DNA from: Muribaculaceae bacterium
GTDB taxonomy: Bacteria; Pseudomonadota; Alphaproteobacteria; Rs-D84
NCBI GenBank assembly: GCA_023665245.1
Contig: JAMPEH010000009.1
Location: 1-64,000 of the forward strand
Length of the DNA: 64,000 bases
Direction of reading: 5' to 3'
This document shows positions 1 through 9,184 of this stretch, in pieces; positions within the stretch are counted from its first letter, which is position 1, and each line of letters opens with the position of its first letter. A program made the position numbers and the translations under genes. The notes beneath the pieces are model-generated. The model saw only the letters and a program-made list of their open reading frames with translations, had not been told where the DNA came from and searched no databases.

Positions 1-346
1 CAAAGCATCCGACCAGCTTTTCCAAAAAGCCGTCTTCCTCCGCCGCATCATATAATGACATAAAATAAAGCATCTGTGCCTCATCCGCCCGTTCCGCCGT
101 AAAACCCGCATTCAGTATGGCTGTTTTTATCTGCCCCGCCATATCCTCCATGCACTGCATTTCCTCTCCGCACGCAATCTCTATCTTATCCTTCAGGCTC
201 TGAGTCTCCATATTCAGTTCACCCGTAAACATGGCAAGCAGTACCGCTATCGGCGTGACAATAACAATGATAATACCAAGCATGATTCCACAGACTGTCT
301 TTAATGCCTTTTTATTACCCAGCAAGGCAAAACTTTCAAAGAGTAT
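1..346 (-). pseudogene. 5'-truncated membrane protein, possibly from a conjugative element
   Basis: The reverse strand is open from 346 to the window edge, and the stop TAA at 347-349 lies directly before it. The first ATG in frame is at 283, but neither it nor the upstream TTG codon has a ribosome binding site, so the true 5' end seems to be lost. The visible product begins with basic residues, has one strong hydrophobic segment (LGIIIVIVTPIAVLLAMF) and continues as a soluble acidic helix-rich stretch. A short cytoplasmic tail, one membrane anchor and an extracytoplasmic domain resemble the cell-wall hydrolase/lysozyme-like proteins of Gram-positive conjugative elements, but that is inference from architecture only. 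The coding sequence gives way at about 346 to AT-rich non-coding DNA, which may mark the edge of a degraded element. Confidence 0.4.
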
Positions 347-349
347 TTA

Positions 350-665
350 GAATTTACTGTTGCATACCAGATTTAGTCTTAAAATTCAGGTTTAAAAATA
401 ATCACTTATAGAATCCTTTTACTCGTCTCTCCATCCACATATCTTCCAACTCCATCTATGTATTTCATCAATATATTCTTTTTACTTTATTGTTCAAATA
501 TTTTATCGGTTTGCTTTATCTTATTATATTCTTTTATAATGCAATATATTTTAACACATCAAAATGTAAATTTCACTTAGTTCATTGTCCTAGTTGTAGA
601 CAATTTAGCCTAATCAATCAAAACTAAAAAGTCAAAGTGAACATATAGACCACTCCATATACGCC
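350..665. other. AT-rich intergenic stretch without a gene
   Basis: No open frame with a ribosome binding site is visible on either strand. The stretch contains the 12-mer TTGTCCTAGTTG at 585-596, which recurs near 16347 and 16367. Confidence 0.5.
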
Positions 666-701
666 AAAACCGCTGGAAACATGTTTGTTTCCAACGGTTT
701 T
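666..701 (-). terminator. Hairpin downstream of the HNH operon
   Basis: A strong inverted repeat with arms close to AAAACCGCTGGAAACA and TGTTTCCAACGGTTTT forms a long stem with one mismatch. It lies just past the last gene of the methyltransferase/ATPase/receiver/HNH operon and is placed to end its transcript. The T-run on the minus strand is short, so efficiency is uncertain. Confidence 0.55.
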
Positions 702-813
702 AAATTTCTTTATCACAATCATTTTATCAAATTTCCGCTTTTTATTCATTTTCATTTCTCGATTGGTCTCGCTAAAAAGTCAATCATAATTATTGCTCAT
801 TATATCTCATTTT

Positions 814-1437
814 TTAAAGTGTAAATTTATTATTGTTATAATTTGCCATAAAAACTGCTACACAATCGTCATAGTACTCACGCAATTCCTCTCTCGCTTC
901 TTGTAAAACCCTCCCCCTAATACTATCTATGCCTACTTCTTTAATTTGAGCAGAAAGCCTATCCAAAGTTGTTTTAGTAATTTCACAAATCCAAGCAAGA
1001 TTATGTATTGGTCGATATAATTTCAATTTCGTAATCATATCACGTCCTTTTTCATCGTCTGAATAAATACCCCCATCATCTCCACGATAAAAAATAGTTC
1101 CATAATCCGTTTCCTCCGGCTCATAAAAATATTCATTTTTTATTTCTCTCTTTTTAATATCACCTTTATAATAATCACTTTTTGCACCATTACATTTCTT
1201 ACATGAATATACTAAATTTGCATATGTAGTTTCTAATTCTGGCCAATCCTTTTTAAATACAGTCATTGGTACAAAATGATCAACTTCATATGGTGTTGTG
1301 ATTTGTGTATCCAATAAATTACAATAAGCACATCGATGTTTAAAATCTTCTTTTAAATATTTCTTATATAAATGGTAGTCGCTATATTCCTTTTCACAAG
1401 TTCTTGTGATTTTATAATCTCTGAATTTTCTTTTCAT
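814..1437 (-). CDS. HNH endonuclease (putative restriction effector)
   Basis: This 207-residue protein has a canonical HNH (beta-beta-alpha metal) core. A zinc knuckle is formed by C36/C39 and C79/C82, the catalytic pair D53-H54 sits in VDHFVP, and N74 and N83 lie around the second CxxC pair. Such nucleases cut DNA in type II and type IV restriction and in other phage-defence systems. The C-terminal 90 residues are helical, with no domain I recognise, and may bind the partner or the target. It is the last gene of a tight operon and starts 5 nt after the receiver gene stops, so co-expression is near certain. Given the methyltransferase at the head of the operon, the simplest reading is that this is the nuclease of a modification-dependent or modification-protected defence system. 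Family assignment is strong; the biological target is inferred. Confidence 0.85.
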   Translation of the reverse strand: MKRKFRDYKITRTCEKEYSDYHLYKKYLKEDFKHRCAYCNLLDTQITTPYEVDHFVPMTVFKKDWPELETTYANLVYSCKKCNGAKSDYYKGDIKKREIKNEYFYEPEETDYGTIFYRGDDGGIYSDDEKGRDMITKLKLYRPIHNLAWICEITKTTLDRLSAQIKEVGIDSIRGRVLQEAREELREYYDDCVAVFMANYNNNKFTL

Positions 1438-1442
1438 AAGTA

Positions 1443-2099
1443 TTACCCCAATAGTGTATTTGCTTTTTCAAGCAGCGCAACAATCTCCTTAGCTTTATCT
1501 TTATCAAACACTTTATCAATCTGTGATTGTTCAGTAGGTACAAAATCATCTAATTGAGTTTCCAATGCCAATATACTACTTATTGCTTCCCGCCCCAAGC
1601 TCCCTTCTGTTAATTTTTGTTTTAAATCATCTATTGTCAACTGCAATCTATCCCTTTGATCAATATACTTTCGCATGCTATCAAAAATATTGAATACTTT
1701 TTCTTTGGAATACTCGCTCTCTATTTTATAGAAATCTTTCTTCTTATAAACCTTATCTGCATCAATAAACTCAGGTTCAGTACTCTCTTCAACAACTTCA
1801 GTCAATATAATTATCGGAAATTTAGGAACCTCTTCTTTTATTCTTTTAAATATATCTGTTCCTTTAATTTTAGAAGTTTTAACGATTATTTTATAGTCAA
1901 CTATTAATGAAGATAATTTTAGTTCCTTTATATCGCCAATCACTTCTTCAAATACATCTGTAACAAAATCATTTGCATTATCAGATACTAAGTAGGATTT
2001 AAAATCATACTGTTCATCGCTTGTTGCATTTGTTTTGATTGTTCTCCTAATCATCCTTAACTGACTTTCTTCATCATCTATCAATCCAATAATATACAT
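1443..2099 (-). CDS. Receiver-domain protein of the defence operon
   Basis: Residues 1-125 form a CheY-like receiver. They show the acidic pair D8-D9, the phospho-acceptor D68 in LIVDYK, the conserved threonine T100 at the end of FPIIILT, and lysine K119/K120 in VYKKKD. All residues needed for phosphotransfer are present. Instead of a DNA-binding output domain, residues 140-218 form a charged, probably coiled-coil tail, so it is not an ordinary transcription factor. Between the receiver strands there is extra length compared with a minimal CheY fold. An AAGGAGG site precedes the start. The gene lies 13 nt after the ATPase/kinase-like gene and 5 nt before the HNH gene, which suggests it relays a phosphorylation signal from one to the other. 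That relay is inference. Confidence 0.8.
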   Translation of the reverse strand: MYIIGLIDDEESQLRMIRRTIKTNATSDEQYDFKSYLVSDNANDFVTDVFEEVIGDIKELKLSSLIVDYKIIVKTSKIKGTDIFKRIKEEVPKFPIIILTEVVEESTEPEFIDADKVYKKKDFYKIESEYSKEKVFNIFDSMRKYIDQRDRLQLTIDDLKQKLTEGSLGREAISSILALETQLDDFVPTEQSQIDKVFDKDKAKEIVALLEKANTLLG

Positions 2100-2112
2100 A
2101 GATGGCCTCCTT

Positions 2113-4632
2113 CTATTTTGCCCATGCAGCTTTTAACATATATCCATTTTTAATTGGTATTACATGCAATTCACCCGCATTACGAATTACAGCCTCACGT
2201 GCAATCCATAATCCCAATCCAGTTCCATCCTCTTTACTACTTTCTCTGGCATTTAATGTTGCGTCCGGATTCTGCCGATACCTCTCATCTAGTTCCGGTC
2301 CATTGTTTGACATTTCCAAATACACTTTCTTTTCATCTTCATACACTGAAAAATCTATTAATCGTATACCATCAGCCTCTTCTAAATAGTATGCAGAATT
2401 CAAAATGAAATTATTCAAAATCAAATGTAAATCTACCTCTGGTAGTCTTAGTTCTATCTCTCCTTCAACACTTACAGAGTTTATGGTAATAAATTTTCTG
2501 TCAAGAAGAGGCTGCCATATTTCAGTAATATGAATAAGAAAATCCTTTAATTGTACAGATTTAGATTCGAACTTCTCCTGCTTTATCGAATCCATAATCA
2601 AATTTACCCATTCAGACAATAATTCATCTGTTTCGTTAAGTTCCCCCAATAATACATATGGATTAAAATCCTCATCTCCACAAAAAGGTTGATAATTTAG
2701 CATTCTATTAATCGCCTCTTTTAAATGCTGACCTCTGCTACCTAATTGGGTTCCTATTCGTGTAATTTCATGTGAAAATGTCTGAGCCATCACACCTGCT
2801 GAACTAAGAATCATCATTAATTGTTCCGTAGATGTCTTATCTTCTTTTTCCTTTCCCAATGATACAATTGCGTCTTTTAAATCATCTTCCGAAAATTGAT
2901 TATTATCATAATTATTTTGTTCTGCATTATCAACACTTTGTTCTGCATTATCCTTGTGCGTCTTTTGTTCTTTTTTACTTTCCTGTTCCCTTTCTTTCAG
3001 TACTTGCTCATATATTTGTTGAACCTTATCCTCATGTGCTTTTTTCTTCGCTCTTTCCCACGCTGCATATTCCCTTAATGCATATTGTCTGTCATATTCA
3101 AACTTCCCTAAAATACCTTGTATAATCTCAATAAAACAATCGTACTCTCTATTAGAGCTCATCCCCTCACGATTTGCATTATCTTCTAACTTAGGGTTAT
3201 TCACTCTGCCAATAGAAACACTACCTATCAGCTGATTTGACGACACACGCCAATTACCACTTTCATGTGATGCCGCGGCAGGACTTCTTTGAACTCTGCC
3301 ACCTAAATCAATCCAATCGAAAAACTGCCCTTCATCACCATATGGTCTTACCTTAAAACTATCTCGGTATATTTTGATACCAGAAAAATCTTTTAATAAC
3401 TGCTTTCTTTTTTTGCCCTTAAAATCTTTTACTATTCCAACTGTGCTTTTCTGATTCTTTAAATAATACATTTTTACACAAAACGGACCAACGTCATTAT
3501 ATCTATCAATTCTTTCCTTAGGATTTTCCAAGATTTCCTTCAGGGAATAATGAAACTCTTGTTTTCCATCAAAATCATTTCGAGTATATTTCTTTAATTC
3601 AAAAGCTTCTCTACTCCAAAATTCATTTAAATCATATTCTTCTATATCAGTAGGTGAGTACTCCCTTCGAATTACTTTTTTAGTAATATCTATTTCATTT
3701 CTATCTAAAGTAACTGATACATTTCCTTTCCCATCAAAATTAGCCTCAATCAAATAGTCATAATTTTCACGTGTTATTCCTTCACTTTCTGTTTCATAAT
3801 TTAAATTCGGATATTTCTCATTTCTAACAAAAACATCAAATCGATCAACACTACCAAGTGGATTAATATTTTTAAGATTGTTATTTACCTTTGTATATAA
3901 TTTTTCATCCCAAAGGTCTCGAACAGGACTCAAAATAATCATAGTTCCTGTTGTCCAACCAAAATCTTTAACTAAAACATAATCATCATCCAAATGCTTT
4001 TTAACTAATTCCTCAAAATTTTCTCCACATTCTTCAAAACTCGCCTCAACTTGATTTAATAATTTTGCATCATCAAACTGCCGCCAGTCTATTTCCCATT
4101 TATATAATTGTTCCGTTTCACACTTTGTAAATACCCGTGTGCAAAATGAAAGTTTATCGAGAGCAAATCTCCCAATTCCTTTCGCCCCTGTTTTAATTCT
4201 CTTTTTTTTGGGGCTGTAAATATTTACTTCTTTATTATCTGTACCAATATTCATCCATGCCGATTCTAATATTTCCCTACTCATTCCTGAACCGTTATCT
4301 ATTACAATTATTTTAGAAATTGAGTGCAAATATTGTTCCATTTCTGTCAAATTAACTTTTTCACTCTCATTCAACACATAAACTCCATCTTTAACACTAT
4401 AATTATCTAAAATAAGATTCATATTCTCTTTAAAATATCTATTTACTTCCGAACGGGTTAAAGATTTTGGTACTTCATTATATGGATTTATGTACTTTAC
4501 ATAAACACACTCTGCATCTGCATCGTATCCATTTTTTACCAATTCAACTATAGCACCGTCTACATCAGAAATATTCTCTCTGCCAATAAGCCTTGCTGTT
4601 TTTGCACTCACTTGGAATACCATAGATTGCAT
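2113..4632 (-). CDS. Double GHKL protein: Hsp90-like ATPase plus histidine-kinase-like core
   Basis: This 839-residue protein carries two separate Bergerat-fold ATPase modules. The N-terminal one is Hsp90/MutL/MORC-like, with an N-box around E30-N34-D37, the G1 box VIDNGSGM at 110-117 and the G2 box TGAKGIGRFALDKL at about 148-161. A middle region follows, then a charged coiled coil at about 535-590. The C-terminal module is histidine-kinase-like: a DHp-type helix with the candidate phospho-acceptor H621 in FSHEITR, an N-box near 737-750 (LILNNFILNSAYYL) and the G2 box GTGLGLWIARE at 803. The start is set by AAGGAG 9-10 nt upstream. The adjacent gene encodes a complete receiver, so phosphotransfer is plausible. 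I infer that the N-terminal ATPase senses or remodels a nucleic-acid or phage trigger and passes the signal to the receiver and nuclease. Confidence 0.85.
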   Translation of the reverse strand: MQSMVFQVSAKTARLIGRENISDVDGAIVELVKNGYDADAECVYVKYINPYNEVPKSLTRSEVNRYFKENMNLILDNYSVKDGVYVLNESEKVNLTEMEQYLHSISKIIVIDNGSGMSREILESAWMNIGTDNKEVNIYSPKKKRIKTGAKGIGRFALDKLSFCTRVFTKCETEQLYKWEIDWRQFDDAKLLNQVEASFEECGENFEELVKKHLDDDYVLVKDFGWTTGTMIILSPVRDLWDEKLYTKVNNNLKNINPLGSVDRFDVFVRNEKYPNLNYETESEGITRENYDYLIEANFDGKGNVSVTLDRNEIDITKKVIRREYSPTDIEEYDLNEFWSREAFELKKYTRNDFDGKQEFHYSLKEILENPKERIDRYNDVGPFCVKMYYLKNQKSTVGIVKDFKGKKRKQLLKDFSGIKIYRDSFKVRPYGDEGQFFDWIDLGGRVQRSPAAASHESGNWRVSSNQLIGSVSIGRVNNPKLEDNANREGMSSNREYDCFIEIIQGILGKFEYDRQYALREYAAWERAKKKAHEDKVQQIYEQVLKEREQESKKEQKTHKDNAEQSVDNAEQNNYDNNQFSEDDLKDAIVSLGKEKEDKTSTEQLMMILSSAGVMAQTFSHEITRIGTQLGSRGQHLKEAINRMLNYQPFCGDEDFNPYVLLGELNETDELLSEWVNLIMDSIKQEKFESKSVQLKDFLIHITEIWQPLLDRKFITINSVSVEGEIELRLPEVDLHLILNNFILNSAYYLEEADGIRLIDFSVYEDEKKVYLEMSNNGPELDERYRQNPDATLNARESSKEDGTGLGLWIAREAVIRNAGELHVIPIKNGYMLKAAWAK

Positions 4633-4648
4633 ATGCTTTTCTCCTTAA

Positions 4649-6064
4649 TTAAAATCTAAATTCTTCAATATCCTTCGATGTTATTCTTAACGAAGCCCCG
4701 CTGATATGTATTCCAACAGTTTTTACATACCTCATAAACTCATCACTTTCCAGTATATCTTTTGCATCCTCAAGTTTGTATGTTCTATTTCCGGCTTTAG
4801 GCACAATATACATCCCTGCATAAGGAATACACTTCTTTTTTAATATATACACAGCTACTTTTTCTGTGATTACTGTTGATATAAGAAGCTTTCTTCTATT
4901 TAATCCTGTCAAAGCCTGCGAACGTCCATACTCGAACCATAACGCACTCTTATCACTTTCACGCTTATCCAATTGTTCTCTAAAATCATTAAGGTAAGCA
5001 TCTGCTCCCGGAAATAACATTTTAAATTGATTTTCCGTATACCTAATTAGTTTACCATTTACATAATCATACGGAAAAATAATCTTCTCCTCTTTCTTAT
5101 ATCGCAACGAACGCGGGGTAGCTGTTTCTCTTACTATTGCCTTTTCAATATTTCTACCATTGCATTGATAAAAGTCATCCATTTCTTCATAATTTTCTTT
5201 TTTTATTACAAAAGCATCATTCAATAATGTTGCTACTACATGAGCCACCTGAAAATAATCTCCAAAGCGTCTTGTTCCAATTTCACTATTTTCTATAAAA
5301 AACCATTTCTTTGATAAATTAGTAAGCGGAATATTAATCCTTTCTTTATTGGCCATATCATAATATAAGAAATTTTTATTTCCCTTTGTTTTATCAAGTA
5401 CCATTATTGCCGACTTTACTAATGCATTATCAAACATCTTATCCCTCGTATAATCATGTATCTCTCGTATATACGGTTTAACAAATTCTCGTAGCCTTTC
5501 ACCAAATACAGTTTTAAATATGCTGCTAGGAATTAAATATGACATTTTCCCTTTCCTATCCAGATATTTCACACTTTTTTCTATAAATGCATAGCAATAA
5601 TCAAACTTCCCTTTTTCACAAGTTTCAAAATTTTTTCTTACAAACTCTCTCTCTTCTTCGCTCAATTCCTGATATGTAATATACGGTGGATTGCCAACAA
5701 CAAATTGAAACTTCTTTGTGCATTTCCACTTTAAATAATCCTCATTAATCACATTCCATTTGACTTTACCAATTCTTTTATTTCCTGCTAATTTGTCCAA
5801 GTTTTGAATGCACTTTTTGTACTGTATGGGATCGATTTCAATACCATAAATATCTCTTGTTATACCTTTACAAATCTCGGTATCTGTCAATCCCTGTATT
5901 CTGCAATCTTCAATATATCTTTCCACAATACTTACCAGAATATTTCCGTCGCCGCATGAATTCTCCAGTATTCTTTTTCCATACAAACTTTCAGTATAAC
6001 CTACGCTATCTAACAATTCTCTCACATAATCATTAGGCGTAAATACTTGGCATTTCACATTCAT
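4649..6064 (-). CDS. Adenine-N6 DNA methyltransferase, gamma class, with specificity domain
   Basis: The 471-residue protein shows the motifs of gamma-class N6-adenine methyltransferases in order. Motif X is CQVFTP near the N-terminus, motif I is ILENSCGDGNIL at 32-43 (SAM binding), motif II is the acidic GIEID near 74-78, and catalytic motif IV is NPPY at 125-128. The region from about 300 to the end resembles the TaqI-type target recognition domain. Its product would be m6A at a specific sequence. It is the first gene of the four-gene operon, with AAAGAGG as its ribosome binding site and 16 nt to the next gene. In a restriction setting it would protect host DNA from the HNH nuclease encoded by the last gene. 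No separate classical restriction endonuclease is present, and the protein is too short for a fused type IIG nuclease. Confidence 0.88.
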   Translation of the reverse strand: MNVKCQVFTPNDYVRELLDSVGYTESLYGKRILENSCGDGNILVSIVERYIEDCRIQGLTDTEICKGITRDIYGIEIDPIQYKKCIQNLDKLAGNKRIGKVKWNVINEDYLKWKCTKKFQFVVGNPPYITYQELSEEEREFVRKNFETCEKGKFDYCYAFIEKSVKYLDRKGKMSYLIPSSIFKTVFGERLREFVKPYIREIHDYTRDKMFDNALVKSAIMVLDKTKGNKNFLYYDMANKERINIPLTNLSKKWFFIENSEIGTRRFGDYFQVAHVVATLLNDAFVIKKENYEEMDDFYQCNGRNIEKAIVRETATPRSLRYKKEEKIIFPYDYVNGKLIRYTENQFKMLFPGADAYLNDFREQLDKRESDKSALWFEYGRSQALTGLNRRKLLISTVITEKVAVYILKKKCIPYAGMYIVPKAGNRTYKLEDAKDILESDEFMRYVKTVGIHISGASLRITSKDIEEFRF

Positions 6065-6383
6065 AAATTACCTCTTTGATCCTATGTCTTTTTCTCAATA
6101 GTTAAATCATATTCGAAAGATACTATTTGTATTACATCGTGGTTTTCTTCATTATACCACTCAAATAATAACATAGAACCAAAAATATTTCATTAATAAC
6201 TTTATTCTTCATTTATTCGAGATTTTCATATTTGAATACAAAATCAAAATATAGCAAGCCATCATTAAATTCTATATCCGCCCTTTATGTATAATTAAAG
6301 AACTTAGTCTAATCTCTTTTAATTATATCTTTTTGCATTGTTATATACTATTTAGTATGCATTTACAACCTGCCTTCACCCTC
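6065..6383 (-). promoter_or_regulatory. Leader and promoter region of the methyltransferase operon
   Basis: This AT-rich gap holds no gene. On the minus strand an extended -10 element, TGGTATAAT, has its core at 6151-6156. No good -35 box is visible, as expected for an extended -10 promoter. The start of the methyltransferase gene lies about 90 nt downstream. Confidence 0.45.
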
Positions 6384-7583
6384 CTAATACTCTCCTCTCA
6401 ACAAGAAATCCGCCAAATACACAATCCTAACACCATTAATATTCCCCCCTGCAAACTCATCAAGCGTTACCACGTATTTCGGATAATGGTCCTTAAGCTC
6501 AAGCAGATTGGCAACCTCACGGTCAGATTCCTTCGGTAGGTTCCGGCACACCTGCACATAAATACGTTCGTCACGCCGTACTGCGACAAAGTCTATTTCT
6601 TTCGTTTCGTTCTTTCCGATGTAAACCTCATAGCCCTTTCTGCGAAGCTCAAAATACACGATATTTTCAAGCATTGCGGCAACAGCTTTCGGATTAAATC
6701 CCATCATGCAATATTTGAGGGATACATCCGCAAGATAAAATTTCTCCTGTGTTTTCAGCACCGATTTTCCCTGCAAATCATATCGTTGACAGCGATAAAT
6801 CACAAAAGCCTTTTCCAGCCATTCCAAATAATTATAGACAGCCTCCACAGAAAGAGAACGCCCTTCGTTTTTCAGAAACTTTACAATGGCATTCGCCGAA
6901 AATGTCTTACCAACATTCTCCACCACATACTTTACAACACGGTTAAAGAGATCAAAATTCTTAATGTTATGACGTTTTGTAATATCACTGGTGATAACGG
7001 AATGATAGATGCCCTCGACAATCTGATAGGCAGTGTTCTCGTCAAAATCACTTATCGCAACAACTGGAAATCCACCCAGCCGAATGTACTCATTTAACAA
7101 CTCCTTCGGTGCTCGTTCCGTCTGCTTTTTGAAATCCATATACTCGGCAAAGGACAACGGAAATACGGGAATGGAAACATACCTCCCCGTCAGATAAGTA
7201 GATATTTCACTTGACATCAGCTTAGAATTGGAACCCGTAACATAGATATCCGTGTTGGCATTTTCGAGCAGACTGTTGACAGCCTTCTCCCAGCCGACAA
7301 TTTCCTGAACCTCATCAAGCAGGATGTAGTAACGCTCACCATCCGTCATTTTTTCTCTGATGCCATTGTACATATCCTTGTCGGTCATATTGTCGTCAAA
7401 ATCCTCTGAAGTATAACACATGCTGATAATATGAACAGCATCAATTCCGCTTGCGATTAAGTCTTCCTGCAGCATATTTAGAATTGTGGACTTACCACAG
7501 CGGCGAATCCCTGCCAGTATTTTCACTAATGGCACATCACGGTATGTTTTCAGTATATTCAAATAATGTGCTCTGACAACCAT
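6384..7583 (-). CDS. DUF4143-type AAA ATPase
   Basis: The 399-residue protein has an N-terminal AAA module with Walker A GIRRCGKS at 25-32, a Walker B strand ending in LLDEVQE near residue 95, and a sensor-like GSNSKLM. The C-terminal third is the DUF4143 region, whose YFELRRKGYEVYIGK and EIDFVA elements resemble a PD-(D/E)xK-like fold. Proteins of this family are abundant in Clostridia and Bacteroidetes and their role is unknown. The start is fixed by a GGAGG site 7 nt upstream. It is transcribed alone. A second member of the family lies broken 0.6 kb upstream. Length is normal and the frame is intact. Confidence 0.85.
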   Translation of the reverse strand: MVVRAHYLNILKTYRDVPLVKILAGIRRCGKSTILNMLQEDLIASGIDAVHIISMCYTSEDFDDNMTDKDMYNGIREKMTDGERYYILLDEVQEIVGWEKAVNSLLENANTDIYVTGSNSKLMSSEISTYLTGRYVSIPVFPLSFAEYMDFKKQTERAPKELLNEYIRLGGFPVVAISDFDENTAYQIVEGIYHSVITSDITKRHNIKNFDLFNRVVKYVVENVGKTFSANAIVKFLKNEGRSLSVEAVYNYLEWLEKAFVIYRCQRYDLQGKSVLKTQEKFYLADVSLKYCMMGFNPKAVAAMLENIVYFELRRKGYEVYIGKNETKEIDFVAVRRDERIYVQVCRNLPKESDREVANLLELKDHYPKYVVTLDEFAGGNINGVRIVYLADFLLRGEY

Positions 7584-7777
7584 ATTATCGCCTCCTTTAT
7601 TATGCGTATATAGCCATGTGCAAAATTACACTTTAGAAATAAGATGTTTTTCTCATCTCTAATGAGTATAGCCAAAATAGTATAAAAATTCAACAGTTTT
7701 TACTCATAATAAGTAAAAACTTCTGCTTTTTAAATCTTTATTGGTTCCATTTTAAATTGTTAAATTGACTTTTATTG

Positions 7778-8101
7778 TCATTTTGGAAAAACCAACGTAC
7801 AATTTTCTATATCATCTGTATCATTTTCAGAAATGAAAATTTGTGCGGATGCAGATAAATCATTTTCCTTGAATTTTTCCTCTTGAAATAATTTAACAAT
7901 CAGAGACCAATTTTCACTTGCCGATTCCGTTGCCAGCCAAATGCCCATCAGTTCCCCTTCTTCGCTATCTATGAAATCGTACCCATTATCTTGTACAGTG
8001 CCATTTGACACTTCCTCAATCCGGTCCGGAATACAATAGCGTAAATCCAAATCCGGATTCTCAAGCTTTGTCGGATTTAACACAATAATAATCGTCTGCA
8101 T
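7778..8101 (-). CDS. Small acidic protein of unknown function
   Basis: The 107-residue product is acidic and begins with a strand-like stretch (MQTIIIVLNP). I do not recognise the family. The start at 8101 is preferred because GAGGAGGTAACT lies directly before it; upstream ATGs at 8134 and 8122 lack a site. Size and acidity resemble immunity proteins or phage-encoded inhibitors, but nothing more specific supports that. It is flanked by two DUF4143 ATPase loci, and the stop is followed by AT-rich DNA with no clear hairpin. Confidence 0.6.
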   Translation of the reverse strand: MQTIIIVLNPTKLENPDLDLRYCIPDRIEEVSNGTVQDNGYDFIDSEEGELMGIWLATESASENWSLIVKLFQEEKFKENDLSASAQIFISENDTDDIENCTLVFPK

Positions 8102-8161
8102 AGTTACCTCCTCTTTAATCATTTTCCTTAGCAAATAAACGGAAAATCCCTTCTTACCCCT

Positions 8162-9178
8162 CTATATCATCCAAATCGGAACAATATAATTATCCCTATA
8201 ATTGCACTAAGGTCCGGTTTCATACAAAGCGCCGCCCCTTTGAACGTGGTGTTGATGATTTATCTAACAGTTCAAATACTTTGATAAGCTCCGTTCCCGG
8301 ATTGGAGGTCTTTTTTATCTCAATCGGATTTAGCACACCGTCATGTTCAATCACCAAATCTATCTCTTTCGCATCCTTATCACGATAGTAATATAAATAA
8401 GATTCCTTTCTGCAATTCAAATAGGTTTTCCTTATTTCAGCAACCACATAATTCTCAAGGACAGCCCATTCATTGCACCGCTTTCCAGTGTTTCCGGACT
8501 GCTCCACTTCGTCAGATAACATACCAGCCCTGTATCATAAAAATATAACTTCGGTGTTTTTACAAGCCGCTTTAACAAATTGTCGGAATATGGATTCAGG
8601 TAAAAAATAATCCTCAGCGTCTCCAAAATCCCTAACCAATTCTTTGCCTGCGTTTGGTTGATATCCGCATCCCTCGCAATTTCAGCTACATTCCTATTAG
8701 CTTTTCTGGCTGATAATGTCTCCAAATCTATGGTAAAAGGTTCTGTCTCGCCTCCTGAAATTTCTGCCTGTGACAAAGAAGTAAGTGACAGTACTGCTAC
8801 CCGCCCAACCAAGGATTCCTGCACTCCCTGCATTAGCTTAAACATTTGAGAACCTGCAAGCCAAAATGCTCCCGGCTCATGATTTCTATCTACGTGCATT
8901 TTGATGTAAGTAGACAATTCCGGTGCATATTGAGCTTCGTCAATTAACACAGGTGGTTTATGAAGGTACAGAAACAGTTCGGGTTCTGTCTTCGCAAGGC
9001 TTCTTTCATTCAAATTATCTAATGTAACATATCCCCTATTTGTTCCTTCCATCAGCTTTTGAAGCATTGTAGTCTTCCCAACCTGTCTTGGTCCGGTAAC
9101 GAGAATTACCGAATATTCTTTTGTGACTTGGCTTACAACCTTCTCCAATTTCCTTGTTATATAATTCGTATATGCCAT
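8162..9178 (-). pseudogene. DUF4143-type AAA ATPase broken by three frameshifts
   Basis: The N-terminal part is intact: Walker A GPRQVGKT at residues 29-36, a Walker B around VLIDEAQYAPE, and the arginine-finger-like AGSQMF. In the DUF4143 part the frame breaks near 8465-8467. There a run of three C (three G on the coding strand) replaces the four needed to read ESGAMNG-AVLENYVVAEI through. A second break near 8235 separates KSSTPRSKG from AALCMKPDLSAI, and a third near 8190 precedes the family's usual end, NYIVPIWMI, which stops at 8162-8164. Restoring the three frames gives one continuous full-length protein. The gene is therefore a decaying relative of the ATPase at 6384-7583. Confidence 0.8.
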
Positions 9179-9184
9179 CCTCTT

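Noticed and set aside
8220..8522. Separate 100-residue gene downstream of the broken ATPase
   Set aside because: Its sequence is the continuation of the DUF4143 domain after a one-base shift, and it has no start signal of its own.
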